Shown: positions 38,817-47,690, counted from the stretch's first letter. The stretch is DNA of 64,000 nt from Lysobacterales bacterium (GCA_014946745.1 JADCRD010000002.1:496001-560000), one strand, 5' to 3'. A program made the numbers and translations. Notes: generated by a model from the sequence alone, not told the origin.

Positions 38817-38872
38817 GTTTCACGACGTCGCAAATGCGCGACACGTTACCCATCGCGAGACACGCATGAAAC
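38817..38872. promoter_or_regulatory. candidate PrpR upstream activating region
   Basis: GTTTCA (38817-38822) and TGAAAC (38867-38872) are inverted half-sites. The second reads CATGAAACATG in context. Between them lies GTCGC-N6-GCGAC (38827-38842). The same TGAAAC half-sites form a perfect palindrome before prpR. Position ~80-140 nt upstream of the candidate -24/-12 element fits an enhancer-binding site. Confidence 0.5.
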
Positions 38873-38937
38873 ATGGCGCCTGCCGTTCGCGCGTCTCGGC
38901 AGATTCAAGTCGAGCACCTAGAATTGCGGGCTCAGCC

Positions 38938-38960
38938 GTTCCCGTCGCGCAAACGGGAAC
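38938..38960. promoter_or_regulatory. 7-bp inverted repeat upstream of the RCC1 gene
   Basis: GTTCCCG (38938-38944) and CGGGAAC (38954-38960) are separated by 9 nt, 119 nt before ATG 39079. It could be an operator or a leader hairpin of the RCC1-repeat gene. No regulator is evident. Confidence 0.35.
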
Positions 38961-39078
38961 ACGCCAAGGATGGCCAGGGGTGCCGGCGCAAAACGCTCGA
39001 AACAGGCTCGACCGGTGCGCCCCGCCCACCTCCTGGCGTTCCCGACCTGTTTTAAACCCAGCGGAGGACCCCGTTCCC

Positions 39079-42042
39079 ATGCAGTACGCCACACCCCGTG
39101 CGCGCCGACTTGGCGCCGCTCTTCACCGCCTGCTGCAGGTCGCTTGCGCGCTGCTCACGTTGACCGTGGGCATCGGTCTGCCCGCGGCCAGCGCCCAGAC
39201 CGCCGTCAGCGGCGTGACCGCCATCGGAGCCGGCGAGAACCACACCTGCCTGCTGACCAGCACTGGCGCCGTCCGCTGCTGGGGGGCCAACGTTCATGGG
39301 CAGCTCGGTAACGGTGGCGTCGACCCTTTCGAGACCAGCGCCTTTCCCAGCGATGTGCTGGGGCTGTCGCAGGGCGTGACCCAACTTGCGGTGGGTGACA
39401 ATCACGCCTGTGTCCTGACTGCGCAGGGCGGGGTCAAGTGTTGGGGAAGCGTTGTCGACTACCTGCCCGGCAACAACAGCCCCTTGAGCCGACCGGTGGA
39501 TGTCGAGCTGGGCCGCGCGGCAATCGCGGTGGCGTCTGGCAACGGTTTCAGCTGCGCCCTGCTCCACTCGGGCGCGGTGGAATGCTGGGGCACAAACACT
39601 TTTGGCCAGCTCGGCAATGGCAGCTTTGACTTTCCGTTTGCGCCGGTGAGCGTGGTCGGCCTGCCGGGCCCCATGCAGAGCATCGAGGCAGGCGGCACCT
39701 CAGCCTGTGCGCGCAGCGCGGCGGGCGCGACCTACTGCTGGGGCAGCAACGGTGATGGCCAGCTCGCCCTGGGCACCTTCGGCACAAGCCAGTCGTCGGC
39801 GACCCCGGTCGAGGCCTTGGATGCGGCCTATGCCGGGATCCGCTTCGGCGGAAGCCACGGCTGCGGCGTCAGGGCTGGCGCCGCGCTCTGCTGGGGGCTC
39901 GCCGTCTTCGGTCAACTGGGGAATGGCTCCCTCGCTCGCCAAGCGCTGCCGAGCGCGGTCACCGATCTGGGCACGGGCGTCGCCCGCGTCAGCGGCGGCA
40001 TGGAGCACAGCTGCGCGACCTTGGACGACGGTACCGCGCGATGCTGGGGACGCAACAGCAACGGCCAGCTCGGAAACGGCACCAGCACGCAGCGTCTGCT
40101 GACCCCCGTGCAGGTGACAGACCTCAGCGAGGTTGCATCGATTGCAACCGGTCACCGCCACAGCTGCGCCGTGCTGGTGTCCGGCGGTGTGCGCTGCTGG
40201 GGCTCCAACAGCAGGGGCCAGCTGGGTGATGGCACCACGCTGTCCAGGCTGGTGCCGGTAGTGGTGGTGCAGCGTTCTGTCCCTGATGCGCCCACGGCGG
40301 CCACGGCTGCAGCCGGCGACGCCAGTGCGACCGTCAGCTTCCTGCCGCCTGCTCGCGATGGCGGGCTTGCGATCCTGGGCTATGTGGTGACCAGTCAGCC
40401 GGGCAACGTGCAAAGCGGGCTCTGCGCAGGTTCGCCCTGCCCCGTTTCGGGCCTGCAGGACGGCACCGCTTACACCTTCACCGTGGTGGCCCGCAATGCG
40501 CTGGGCGACAGCCCCGCGTCGGAACCCACCGCAGCGGTGAGCACGCGCCGCGTGCAGAGCCTGAGCTTCGGCCCCAACCCCGGCCCCCTGCCCCGCAATA
40601 CCAGCGGTGCCCGCGTGAGCGCGACCGCGAGCAGCGGGCTGGCGGTGAGCTTCAGCAGCCTGAGCCCGGAGGTCTGCGAGGTCGATTCGGCCACCGGCGC
40701 GCTGAGCCTGCGGGCGATCGGCCAGTGCACCGTGGCCGCTGACCAGGCCGGCACGGCGGAGTACCGACCGGCCGCACGAATCACCCAGACCTTCGAGATC
40801 CTGCGGTCGCTGCAGAGCGGATTCGGCGTCTCGGCGCAGACCCCGCTGGTCTTGCTGGGCGGCAGCACCGTGGTGAGTGCTGCAGGCGGCCAGTCGAGTG
40901 GCGCGCTCGGCTTTGCCCTCCAAGCGGGCTCGCCCTGCACGCTGTCGGGAACCACGCTCAGCGGCAGCGACGTGGGAACCTGCACCGTGATCGCCACCCG
41001 TGAGGGCGATGCGGAGTACCAGCCGGTCAGCGCCAGCGTTTCGGTCAACGTGTTCGCCCGCGGCCTCTCGGATTTGCAGGTGCCAGGCCAGAGCCTCACT
41101 CCGGCCTTCAATCCGGCGGTTGGCCTCTACCGCTTGGTCGTTGCGAATGCGGTCCAGCAGATTCCTGTTCGCGCGACGGCGAGAGACCCCTCGGCAGCGG
41201 TGCTGGTCGGCGGCCAACTGGCGGCGACGGGGACCGCCTTGCCGGTTAATCTCAATGCCGGCACCAATGTCGTGCCGGTGACTGTGATCGCCCAGGACGG
41301 CAGCCAGCAGACCCTCCAGCTGATCGTGACCCGCCGCTTCGCGCAGAGCATCCAGCTGAACCTGCCGGCCACTGCGGTGTTGGGCGATGCGCCGCTGCCT
41401 CTGGCGGCGACGGGTGGCCCCTCGGGCCAGCCGGTGCAGGTCAGCAACCTCACGCCGACGGTGTGCGCCTTCAGTGGCAACGAGCTGCAGCTGCTGAGCG
41501 CCGGCACCTGCGAGCTGCGCGCCAACCAGACCGGCGATGCCAACTACGACCCCGCGCCGGAACTGGTGCGCACGGTCCAGATCCAGCCCGGCGTCGACCT
41601 GCAGATCAGCGTCGACAACGGCGTCAGCAGCGTCGCACCGCAGGGCGCCGTGGTCTATCGCATCGAGCTCGGCAACGCCGGCCCGAGCCCCGCGCCGGGC
41701 GCAGGGTTCAGCGTTTCGACGCCCGCGGCACTCGGCGACATCGAGTGGATCTGTACGCCACTGCAGGGCGCGAGCTGCCCCTCGGCCTCCGGCACGGGTG
41801 CGCCGGCGCTGAGCGTGGATCTGCCGGTGGGCGGCATGCTGCGCTTCGAGGTCGGGGGGCGCCTCAACGCCACGCCCGGCAGCACCCTGCAGTTCAGCGC
41901 CAGCCTGCAGCCACCCGCCGGCACCGTCGAGCGCGCCGCCAGCGACAACACGGGCGTGGACACCGATCCGGTGCAACCCTTTGGCGTGTTCAGCAACGGC
42001 TTCGAGGCGGGCGCGGACGGCCTGCGCATGCAGCAACGCTGA
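39079..42042 (+). CDS. secreted RCC1-repeat protein with Ig-like, cadherin-like and DUF11-like domains
   Basis: The 987-residue product starts at ATG 39079 (GGAGG upstream). The signal peptide ends about residue 37 (LPAASAQ). Seven RCC1 blades follow to ~residue 400, each of the form G-x-x-H/S-x-C ... G-x-x-x-CWG-x-N-x-x-GQLGNG. Then come a fibronectin-III-like domain (PDAPTAATAAAGDASATVSFL), Ig-like sandwiches, a cadherin-like beta-sandwich (LSDLQVPGQSLTPAFNPAVGLY) and a DUF11-like domain (VDLQISVDNGVSSVAPQGAVVYRIELGN). It ends FGVFSNGFEAGADGLRMQQR, containing the NGFE tail motif. Predicted cell-surface or secreted, possibly adhesive. It sits between prpB and prpR but has no evident link to propionate. 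Confidence 0.82.
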   Translation: MQYATPRARRLGAALHRLLQVACALLTLTVGIGLPAASAQTAVSGVTAIGAGENHTCLLTSTGAVRCWGANVHGQLGNGGVDPFETSAFPSDVLGLSQGVTQLAVGDNHACVLTAQGGVKCWGSVVDYLPGNNSPLSRPVDVELGRAAIAVASGNGFSCALLHSGAVECWGTNTFGQLGNGSFDFPFAPVSVVGLPGPMQSIEAGGTSACARSAAGATYCWGSNGDGQLALGTFGTSQSSATPVEALDAAYAGIRFGGSHGCGVRAGAALCWGLAVFGQLGNGSLARQALPSAVTDLGTGVARVSGGMEHSCATLDDGTARCWGRNSNGQLGNGTSTQRLLTPVQVTDLSEVASIATGHRHSCAVLVSGGVRCWGSNSRGQLGDGTTLSRLVPVVVVQRSVPDAPTAATAAAGDASATVSFLPPARDGGLAILGYVVTSQPGNVQSGLCAGSPCPVSGLQDGTAYTFTVVARNALGDSPASEPTAAVSTRRVQSLSFGPNPGPLPRNTSGARVSATASSGLAVSFSSLSPEVCEVDSATGALSLRAIGQCTVAADQAGTAEYRPAARITQTFEILRSLQSGFGVSAQTPLVLLGGSTVVSAAGGQSSGALGFALQAGSPCTLSGTTLSGSDVGTCTVIATREGDAEYQPVSASVSVNVFARGLSDLQVPGQSLTPAFNPAVGLYRLVVANAVQQIPVRATARDPSAAVLVGGQLAATGTALPVNLNAGTNVVPVTVIAQDGSQQTLQLIVTRRFAQSIQLNLPATAVLGDAPLPLAATGGPSGQPVQVSNLTPTVCAFSGNELQLLSAGTCELRANQTGDANYDPAPELVRTVQIQPGVDLQISVDNGVSSVAPQGAVVYRIELGNAGPSPAPGAGFSVSTPAALGDIEWICTPLQGASCPSASGTGAPALSVDLPVGGMLRFEVGGRLNATPGSTLQFSASLQPPAGTVERAASDNTGVDTDPVQPFGVFSNGFEAGADGLRMQQR

Positions 42043-42096
42043 GCCCCGGTCCGAGGCCGTGCGCTCCCGCTCGGTCCGGACGCCGAAGCCACACCC

Positions 42097-42133
42097 GGGG
42101 CCCCGCAGGCTGTCTGCGGGGCCCCGCTGTTTT
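42097..42133 (+). terminator. intrinsic terminator of the RCC1 gene
   Basis: A perfect 12-bp stem GGGGCCCCGCAG (42097-42108) with 42114-42125, loop GCTGT, is followed by GCTGTTTTG. It separates the RCC1 gene from prpR. Confidence 0.85.
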
Positions 42134-42147
42134 GTACCGTCGCAAGA

Positions 42148-42178
42148 GTGTTTCAATGCGCCACCAGCACTGAAACAC
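42148..42178. promoter_or_regulatory. perfect GTGTTTCA/TGAAACAC palindrome before prpR
   Basis: The 8-bp arms (42148-42155 and 42171-42178) have a 15-nt spacer and end 5 nt before ATG 42184. It shares TGAAAC half-sites with the prpB upstream region. Probably a PrpR autoregulatory operator; it also overlaps the translation start region. Confidence 0.6.
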
Positions 42179-42183
42179 GCGAC

Positions 42184-43800
42184 ATGAGCGCGCATCCCGA
42201 ATCGACCCGCCTGCCCGTCATCTGGACGGCCTCCGTCTCGCGCCTCTCGCAGCTGCTGCGCGAAGTCACGCCCGAGTTCGACGGCCGCGCGCGCATCGAG
42301 AACTTGAACCTCGGCTTCGAGGACGCCGTTCGCCACATCCGCACGCGCCTGCCCAGCGAGCGCGTCGACGTGTTGATCTCGGCCGGCAGCAACGGCGCCT
42401 ACCTGCGCAATCGCATCAGCCGTCCGCTGGTGCTGGTGCGCGCTTCGGGTTTCGATCTGATGCAGGCGCTGTCGCGCGCGCGGCGCATCGCCGAACGCAT
42501 CGGCGTGATCACCCACGAAACCGATCTGCCGGTGTTCGCCGAGTTCCAGCGCCACTTCGGCCTCGACATCGCCCAGCGCAGCTTCATCACGGCGGAAGAA
42601 GCGCGCTCAGCCGTGGGCGATCTCGTCAGCCAGGGCGTGCGCGCGATCGTCGGCACGGGGCTTGTGACTGAACTGGCCGAACAGGCCGGCGTGGCGGGCG
42701 TGCTGATGTACTCGGCCGACTCGATCCGTCAGGCCTTCGAGAGCGCGCTCGACGTCGCGCGCCCGCTGATCGCGCAGGAGGAACACGCCCCCAGCCCGCG
42801 CGCGAAGAAGCCCGGCGCGCCGCGGCATGCGCTGGAGGATCTGGTCGGCGCCAGCGCCGCCATGGTCGAGCTGCGCGAGCAGATCCGCCGCGCGGCAAGC
42901 AGCTCGGCCACGGTGTTGATCCAGGGCGAAACCGGCAGCGGCAAGGAGCTGGTCGCCCAGGCCCTGCACGGCGTCAGCCCACGCCGGCGCGGCGCATTCG
43001 TGGCGATCAACTGCGGCGCGGTGCCGGAGTCGCTGCTGGAAGGCGAGCTGTTCGGTCACGACGAAGGCGCATTCACCGGCGCACGCCGTGGCGGCCGAGC
43101 CGGACTGATCGAAACCGCCAGCGGCGGCAGCCTGTTCCTGGACGAAATCGGCGAGATGCCGCTGGCCCTGCAGACGCGCCTGCTGCGCGTGCTGGAGGAA
43201 CGCGAGGTGCTGCGCGTCGGCGCGTCGAACCCGATCCCGGTCGACCTGCGGGTGATCGCCGCCAGCCACGTCGACCTGCGCGCGGCGGTCGCCGAAGGAC
43301 GCTTCCGCGCCGACCTGTTCTACCGCCTCGACGTGCTGCGCCTGCGCCTGCCGCCGCTGCGCGAGCGACGCGAGGACCTGCCCGCCCTCATCAGCAGCCT
43401 GCAGGACAGCCTGCGCCGCCGCGGCCTGGGCATGCGCGAACTGAAGTTCAGCGCCGAAGCGATCGCGCTGATGGCTGCGTACCCATGGCCCGGCAATGTG
43501 CGCGAGCTGCGCAACCTGCTGGAGCGGCTGCATGCGCAGGTCGATCCGGCGGTGGTGGAGATCGAGGCGGCGCTGTTGATGCGGCTGGCGCCGGAGTTGG
43601 GCCTTGGCGTAACGACGGCTGCGCTTGATCCGTCGGCGCTCGCTTCCCTGCGGGTCGGCAACGCTGCGGTGAGCGCGACGTCGACTCGCCCCTCGGCCAC
43701 CGAGTTGCACGCGTTGCTGGAACGGCATGGGGGATCACGCAATGCGGCCGCGGAAGCGCTGGGGGTATCGCGCAGTACGCTGTGGCGGTGGCTGCGGTAG
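42184..43800 (+). CDS. prpR: sigma-54-dependent propionate catabolism activator PrpR
   Basis: The 538-residue protein has an N-terminal PrpR_N sensor (~1-200: VISAGSNGAYLRNRI ... LALVRASGFD-like VLVRASGFDLMQAL), which binds 2-methylcitrate in relatives. The AAA+ domain has Walker A GETGSGKE, the sigma-54 contact loop GAFTGA (in DEGAFTGARRGG) and Walker B LFLDEIGEM. The C-terminus is a Fis-type HTH (GGSRNAAAEALGVSRSTLWRWL). All parts needed for sigma-54 activation are present. It is separated from prpB by the RCC1 gene and reads away from the prp group. Confidence 0.93.
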   Translation: MSAHPESTRLPVIWTASVSRLSQLLREVTPEFDGRARIENLNLGFEDAVRHIRTRLPSERVDVLISAGSNGAYLRNRISRPLVLVRASGFDLMQALSRARRIAERIGVITHETDLPVFAEFQRHFGLDIAQRSFITAEEARSAVGDLVSQGVRAIVGTGLVTELAEQAGVAGVLMYSADSIRQAFESALDVARPLIAQEEHAPSPRAKKPGAPRHALEDLVGASAAMVELREQIRRAASSSATVLIQGETGSGKELVAQALHGVSPRRRGAFVAINCGAVPESLLEGELFGHDEGAFTGARRGGRAGLIETASGGSLFLDEIGEMPLALQTRLLRVLEEREVLRVGASNPIPVDLRVIAASHVDLRAAVAEGRFRADLFYRLDVLRLRLPPLRERREDLPALISSLQDSLRRRGLGMRELKFSAEAIALMAAYPWPGNVRELRNLLERLHAQVDPAVVEIEAALLMRLAPELGLGVTTAALDPSALASLRVGNAAVSATSTRPSATELHALLERHGGSRNAAAEALGVSRSTLWRWLR

Positions 43801-43840
43801 TGCGACGCGCAAGAGTTCCCCGGTGAGTCGGATTGAGCGC

Positions 43841-43948
43841 CTCCCCCCTCTCCCCTTGTGGGAGAGGGGTCGGGGGAGAGGGGTAGGCGGCTTCCGGCAC
43901 GGTGTCTCACCCCTCTCCCCAACCCCTCTCCCACAAGGGGAGAGGGGC
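43841..43948. repeat. inverted pair of REP-like hairpin repeats (BIME-like)
   Basis: Copy d1 (43841-43883, minus orientation) and copy d2 (43909-43948, plus orientation) are near-perfect inverted repeats ~40 nt long around a ~25-nt spacer. Each contains CCCCTCTCCC/ACAAGGGGAGAGG-type stems and the CCCCTCTCCCCAACCC head. Same family as copies a-c. It lies just after prpR and before an atypical gene. Confidence 0.85.
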
Positions 43949-44038
43949 TATGCCACCGCACACCATGACGATGCCGGTTGCACACTGGGCTCGGCTGGAA
44001 AGGTCAGCCAGTGCGAGCTGTTGGAGTGCATTCACGAT

Positions 44039-44725
44039 ATGAACCACGAAGCATTCAGGTCAGTAGTCATCTGCCATCTCCGGACTGCCACGGCGTTTCA
44101 GGACGCCTTGGAGGGCCTTGCTATCGGGAACGTCCCACGCGAGCACATTTCCCGACGGCTGTGGATTCTCGCGAATCAAGACGGTGCAAGCTTTGGCGCG
44201 CTTCTGAAGCTGGGTCATGTAGGTAGCGCGCTAGCGTTGATCCGTCCGCAAACTGAAGCCTTCCTGCGTGGGTGTTGGGCGCGTTGGTTTGCGAGAGACG
44301 TTCAGCTATGCCAAATCGCCGAAGGGACGGGCCGATTCGAGCTCCTGGCGCAGACATTGAAAGACCTCGACTCTTTACAGCTTCCGGTGAGGATCTGCGC
44401 TCGGGAACTGGACCTTGTGCATTTGTCGAGAGCAGCGGTGAGCAAGCTCCATGACCTTACGCATCGTGGCACGCTCGCCTTGGATCTTCTTTCGGCATGC
44501 AACGCATCTCTTCCGTTCGCGGCTGCGCCACATTTGCTTGCGTCGCTGGATTTGACTATCCAGATCGGCGCCCTCTCGGCAGCCGCAGCTCTGGAAGATG
44601 CCGGGGATCGCGAGACGGGCAACGCATTGCTTGTCCGAGCAGATGAATTCCGCCTTCAGGCAGATCATTCGCTCAACGAAAGCCAGCACCTCCAAGTGGA
44701 GTCCGGGCTTGGGGCGAAGCAGTGA
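44039..44725 (+). CDS. hypothetical protein, atypical composition
   Basis: The 228-residue protein starts at ATG 44039 (GGAG 11 nt upstream). It is mainly helical, with no signal peptide. LWILANQDGASFGALLKLGHVGSALALIRPQTEAFLRGCWARWFA vaguely resembles the DUF6988 group of helical proteins, but I am not certain. Its DNA is visibly less GC-rich than its neighbours (codons such as TTT, TTG, AAA and ACA occur freely), and it follows a REP-like inverted pair. Recent acquisition is likely. Its stop overlaps a possible GTG start of the next gene. Confidence 0.6.
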   Translation: MNHEAFRSVVICHLRTATAFQDALEGLAIGNVPREHISRRLWILANQDGASFGALLKLGHVGSALALIRPQTEAFLRGCWARWFARDVQLCQIAEGTGRFELLAQTLKDLDSLQLPVRICARELDLVHLSRAAVSKLHDLTHRGTLALDLLSACNASLPFAAAPHLLASLDLTIQIGALSAAAALEDAGDRETGNALLVRADEFRLQADHSLNESQHLQVESGLGAKQ

Positions 44726-44736
44726 GCAGGATGTCC

Positions 44737-46038
44737 ATGTGTCCCGTCCGGATTGACCAACCTCCCCGCACCGCCCTCATCACCGGCGCCCACGGCTTCC
44801 TCGCCGGCTTCATCATCGCCGCCCTACGTGCCCGCGGCTGGCGTGTGATCCGCGGCGTGCGTTCGCAGCCGACCGCTGCGGACGAACGCCACTGCGACTT
44901 CGCGCGGGCGCAGGACAGCACCGACTGGCGCGCCCTGCTCGACGGCGTGGATGCTGTGGTCAATGTCGCGGGCATTCTGCGCGAGACGCCCACGCAGTCC
45001 TTCGAGGCGATCCACCACACCGGCCCTTTGGCGCTGGCGCGGGCCTGCGTGGAACACGGCGTCCGCGACTTCGTGCAGATCTCGGCGCTCGGCGATCCTG
45101 CCGACGGCGAGTTCATCGCCTCCAAGCACCGCTTCGATGCCGCACTGCTGGCCCTTGAGCTGCGCGCGGTGGTGCTGCGGCCTTCGATCGTCTACACGCC
45201 GCGCGGCTCTTATGGGGGCACCTCGCTGTTGCGCGCACTGTCGGCCCTGCCGGTCGCCGTGCCGCTGCCGGGCGCGGGCGCATGGCCGGTGCAGCCGCTG
45301 GCGGCGGAAGACCTGGGCGAACTCGTGGTGGCCGCGCTCGAAGCCGAGCAGCGCGGCGTGTTCGAGGTCGGCTGCGCGCAGCCGCTGAGCCTGCGCGACT
45401 ACCTGCTGCGCTGGCGGGCGTGGCTGCGGATCCCAGGCGCGCGCACGCTGCCGACGCCGCTGTGGGCCGTGGATGCCGCGGTGGCAGTGGGCGAGCGTTT
45501 CGGCGTCGGCCCGATGGGCCAGACGATGTGGCGGATGCTGAAGCGCGGCAATGTCTGCGCGCCGGATGCACATCAACGATTGCTCGCCGATTTCGGCACC
45601 GCGCCGCGCGATCTGGAGACGGTGCTGGCGCAGACGCCCAGCCAGGCGCAGGACCGCTGGCAGGCGCAGCTGTATCTGTTGGGCCCCGTACTCCGTTGGA
45701 CCGTGATCCTGCTGTGCCTGATCTCGGCCTGGGCGGGCTTTGTCACGCCCGCCGCGCAGATCGAAGCGATGGCGTCCGGCAGTCTGCTGGCGCAGCTTGA
45801 ACCCGTGGCCCTGGCGCGCTTCGCCGGCGGCGTCGACCTCGTGCTTGCGCTATGGCTGGCGAGCGGCTGGCGAGCGCGCGCCGCGGTGGCGTCGACCCTG
45901 CTGCTGGTGCTCGGCTACACGGGGGTGTTCGGCGCGCTGGTGCCCGCGCTGTGGCTGGACCCGCTGGGCGGGCTGGCCAAGAATCTCGTCCTGCTGCCGG
46001 CACTCGCCGTGCTGTGGGTGCTGAGCGATCGGAGGTAG
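44737..46038 (+). CDS. SDR/epimerase-like NAD(P) protein fused to DoxX-like membrane domain
   Basis: The product has 433 residues from ATG 44737; ATG 44731 and GTG 44722 are alternatives. The N-terminal Rossmann domain (TALITGAHGFLAGFIIAALRARGW, GxxGFxG type; VNVAGILRE; VLRPSIVYTPRG) is an atypical SDR of the complex-I-associated kind. Residues ~310-430 form four membrane helices (LRWTVILLCLISAWAGFV ... LVLALWLASGW ... LLLVLGYTGVFGALV ... LLPALAVLWVL), a DoxX-like unit. It is followed 4 nt later by a DUF2269 gene, a conserved pair. Role unknown; membrane-linked reductase is inference. Confidence 0.8.
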   Translation: MCPVRIDQPPRTALITGAHGFLAGFIIAALRARGWRVIRGVRSQPTAADERHCDFARAQDSTDWRALLDGVDAVVNVAGILRETPTQSFEAIHHTGPLALARACVEHGVRDFVQISALGDPADGEFIASKHRFDAALLALELRAVVLRPSIVYTPRGSYGGTSLLRALSALPVAVPLPGAGAWPVQPLAAEDLGELVVAALEAEQRGVFEVGCAQPLSLRDYLLRWRAWLRIPGARTLPTPLWAVDAAVAVGERFGVGPMGQTMWRMLKRGNVCAPDAHQRLLADFGTAPRDLETVLAQTPSQAQDRWQAQLYLLGPVLRWTVILLCLISAWAGFVTPAAQIEAMASGSLLAQLEPVALARFAGGVDLVLALWLASGWRARAAVASTLLLVLGYTGVFGALVPALWLDPLGGLAKNLVLLPALAVLWVLSDRR

Positions 46039-46042
46039 GGCG

Positions 46043-46507
46043 ATGGACTATCTGTGGCTGAAGTGGATCCACATCCTGTCGTCCACGCTGCTGTTTGGCA
46101 CCGGGCTCGGCATCGCCTTCTTCCTCTGGGTGGCGCATCTGCGCGGCGACGCGCGGGTGATCGCGGCGACCGCGCGCACGGTGGTGATCGCCGATGCCTG
46201 CTTCACCGCGCCTGCCGTGGTGGTTCAGCTGGTGACCGGTCTGCTGCTGTCGGCGCAGCTCGGCTGGCCGATCGAGGCCTTCTGGTGGCGCGCCTCCGTC
46301 GTGCTTTTCTTCGTGGTCGGCGCCTGCTGGCTGCCGGTGCTGTGGCTGCAGCTGCGGGCGCGCGATCTGGCCGCGGCGGCCGCGGGCTCGGGCGGCGAAC
46401 TTCCGCCCGCCTACCACCGCGCCATGCGGGCGTGGTTCTGGCTGGGCTGGCCGGCCTTTCTCAGCGTGCTCACGATCTTCTGGCTGATGGTGGTGAAGCC
46501 AACCTAG
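46043..46507 (+). CDS. DUF2269 integral membrane protein
   Basis: The 154-residue protein has four transmembrane helices (WIHILSSTLLFGTGLGIAFFLW; VVIADACFTAPAVVVQLVTGLLL; WWRASVVLFFVVGACWLPVLWL; WFWLGWPAFLSVLTIFWLMVV). His in LKWIHILSSTLLFG and the Trp-rich loops fit DUF2269. Strong GGAGGT precedes ATG 46043, and the gene begins 4 nt after the SDR-DoxX gene, so the two form an operon. Confidence 0.85.
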   Translation: MDYLWLKWIHILSSTLLFGTGLGIAFFLWVAHLRGDARVIAATARTVVIADACFTAPAVVVQLVTGLLLSAQLGWPIEAFWWRASVVLFFVVGACWLPVLWLQLRARDLAAAAAGSGGELPPAYHRAMRAWFWLGWPAFLSVLTIFWLMVVKPT

Positions 46508-46555
46508 GCACCCTCAGCCTCCGGCCAGCCCATGGCACGCTCCGGTTCGCCCGCC

Positions 46556-47641
46556 TCAAGGAAGATACGCCGGGTCACAATAGTTCAGCTGCCGCTGGTA
46601 GTGCGCGTCGACGTCGAGCCCTCGCAGCGGCGAATCTGGCGGCTCATCCTGCACGTCCCTCAAGTGCATCCAGGGACTTCGCGCAAAGTAGCGCTGGAAC
46701 AGCGTCTCAGCGTCGCTTTGGGCGGCGGGATCGGTGGACCCCGCGGGCAGACCGAAGGCGGGAACCTCCATGGCCTGCGAGACACGCTGCCACAGGGCCC
46801 AGGCAAGCTCAGGCCGCCGCCAGTCCGCGGGGATCAACTCCGAGATCGGGGACAGTGAGAACGGCTGCAGTCCTCCGGAAGCGGGCCTCGGCAGCGCGGC
46901 CTGCCACAGGAAAGCGCCCATTGGATGTCCGCTCTCGATCAGCCCGCGCAGCATCGGCCAGCCATGCTGGCGGTAGGCGGCGGCCAGCGCAGGGTCGGCC
47001 ACGAGCATGCCAGCCGTGACCTGATCACTGGACAGGAAAATCGCAGTGGATGTGGGATTGCGCCTGAGCGCACCCATCAGCGCGTAGTGGGGGGCGCGCC
47101 TCAACAGCGCCCCATCTGCGCCCTCACACGCACGCGCACGCTGCTCGTTGCGATCCGCAATCTCCTCCAGCCTTGCGAGCCATACGGATCGCCTCGGGTC
47201 CTCGGGAGCGAGGGCTTCGATTTGAGACCGCGCATGGCCCGACCTAAGCTGGCGATCCAGGTTCTGCGGTGAACAGGTCAGAACTTCCACGGCCAGCCTG
47301 CAGGCGGCAACGGCATCGCCCCCGCGGGCGCGACTGTCCAGGGCCGCCACCACATCGAGCACCGAAGTGCCGCGCGCAGGCAGCCGAAGCGCCGACAGAT
47401 CCGCCGTCGAAGCGTGCGCGCTCCAGGGCGACGAAGAGCTCCGCGCAAGCGACTCGGCCGGGCGATCCGCAGCGCCGTCCGGGGCAGCGCTGTCTTTTTC
47501 GGCAACCAGCATTGCGCTGGCCGCAGACGGAGCCTCCGAGGCGGAAAGCAGACGCAGGCAGAGCCAAAGCAAAGCCGCCGATGCGGCGAGGCCGAGTGCT
47601 GTCAGCCCGAGTACTCGAACCCTCAACCTCACCGCTGTCAT
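46556..47641 (-). CDS. hypothetical single-pass membrane protein
   Basis: The product has 361 residues from ATG 47641. One N-terminal membrane segment (VLGLTALGLAASAALLWLCLRLL) is followed by a Ser/Ala-rich linker and a helical periplasmic domain with Cys pairs (ACRLAVEVLTCSP; RARACEGADG; LNYCDPAYLP). Short repeated helices recall Sel1/TPR proteins. I do not recognise a family. It precedes the ABC permease gene's stop by 50 bp on the same strand and may be independent. Confidence 0.6.
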   Translation of the reverse strand: MTAVRLRVRVLGLTALGLAASAALLWLCLRLLSASEAPSAASAMLVAEKDSAAPDGAADRPAESLARSSSSPWSAHASTADLSALRLPARGTSVLDVVAALDSRARGGDAVAACRLAVEVLTCSPQNLDRQLRSGHARSQIEALAPEDPRRSVWLARLEEIADRNEQRARACEGADGALLRRAPHYALMGALRRNPTSTAIFLSSDQVTAGMLVADPALAAAYRQHGWPMLRGLIESGHPMGAFLWQAALPRPASGGLQPFSLSPISELIPADWRRPELAWALWQRVSQAMEVPAFGLPAGSTDPAAQSDAETLFQRYFARSPWMHLRDVQDEPPDSPLRGLDVDAHYQRQLNYCDPAYLP

Positions 47642-47690
47642 GTGCGGCCGTCCAGGCACGTACAAGCGCAGCGATCGTCCCCCATCCCGC

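Noticed and set aside
47641-47665. TTG start at 47665 for the hypothetical membrane protein
   Set aside because: ATG 47641 places the membrane segment at the usual distance from the N-terminus, and TTG starts are rare.
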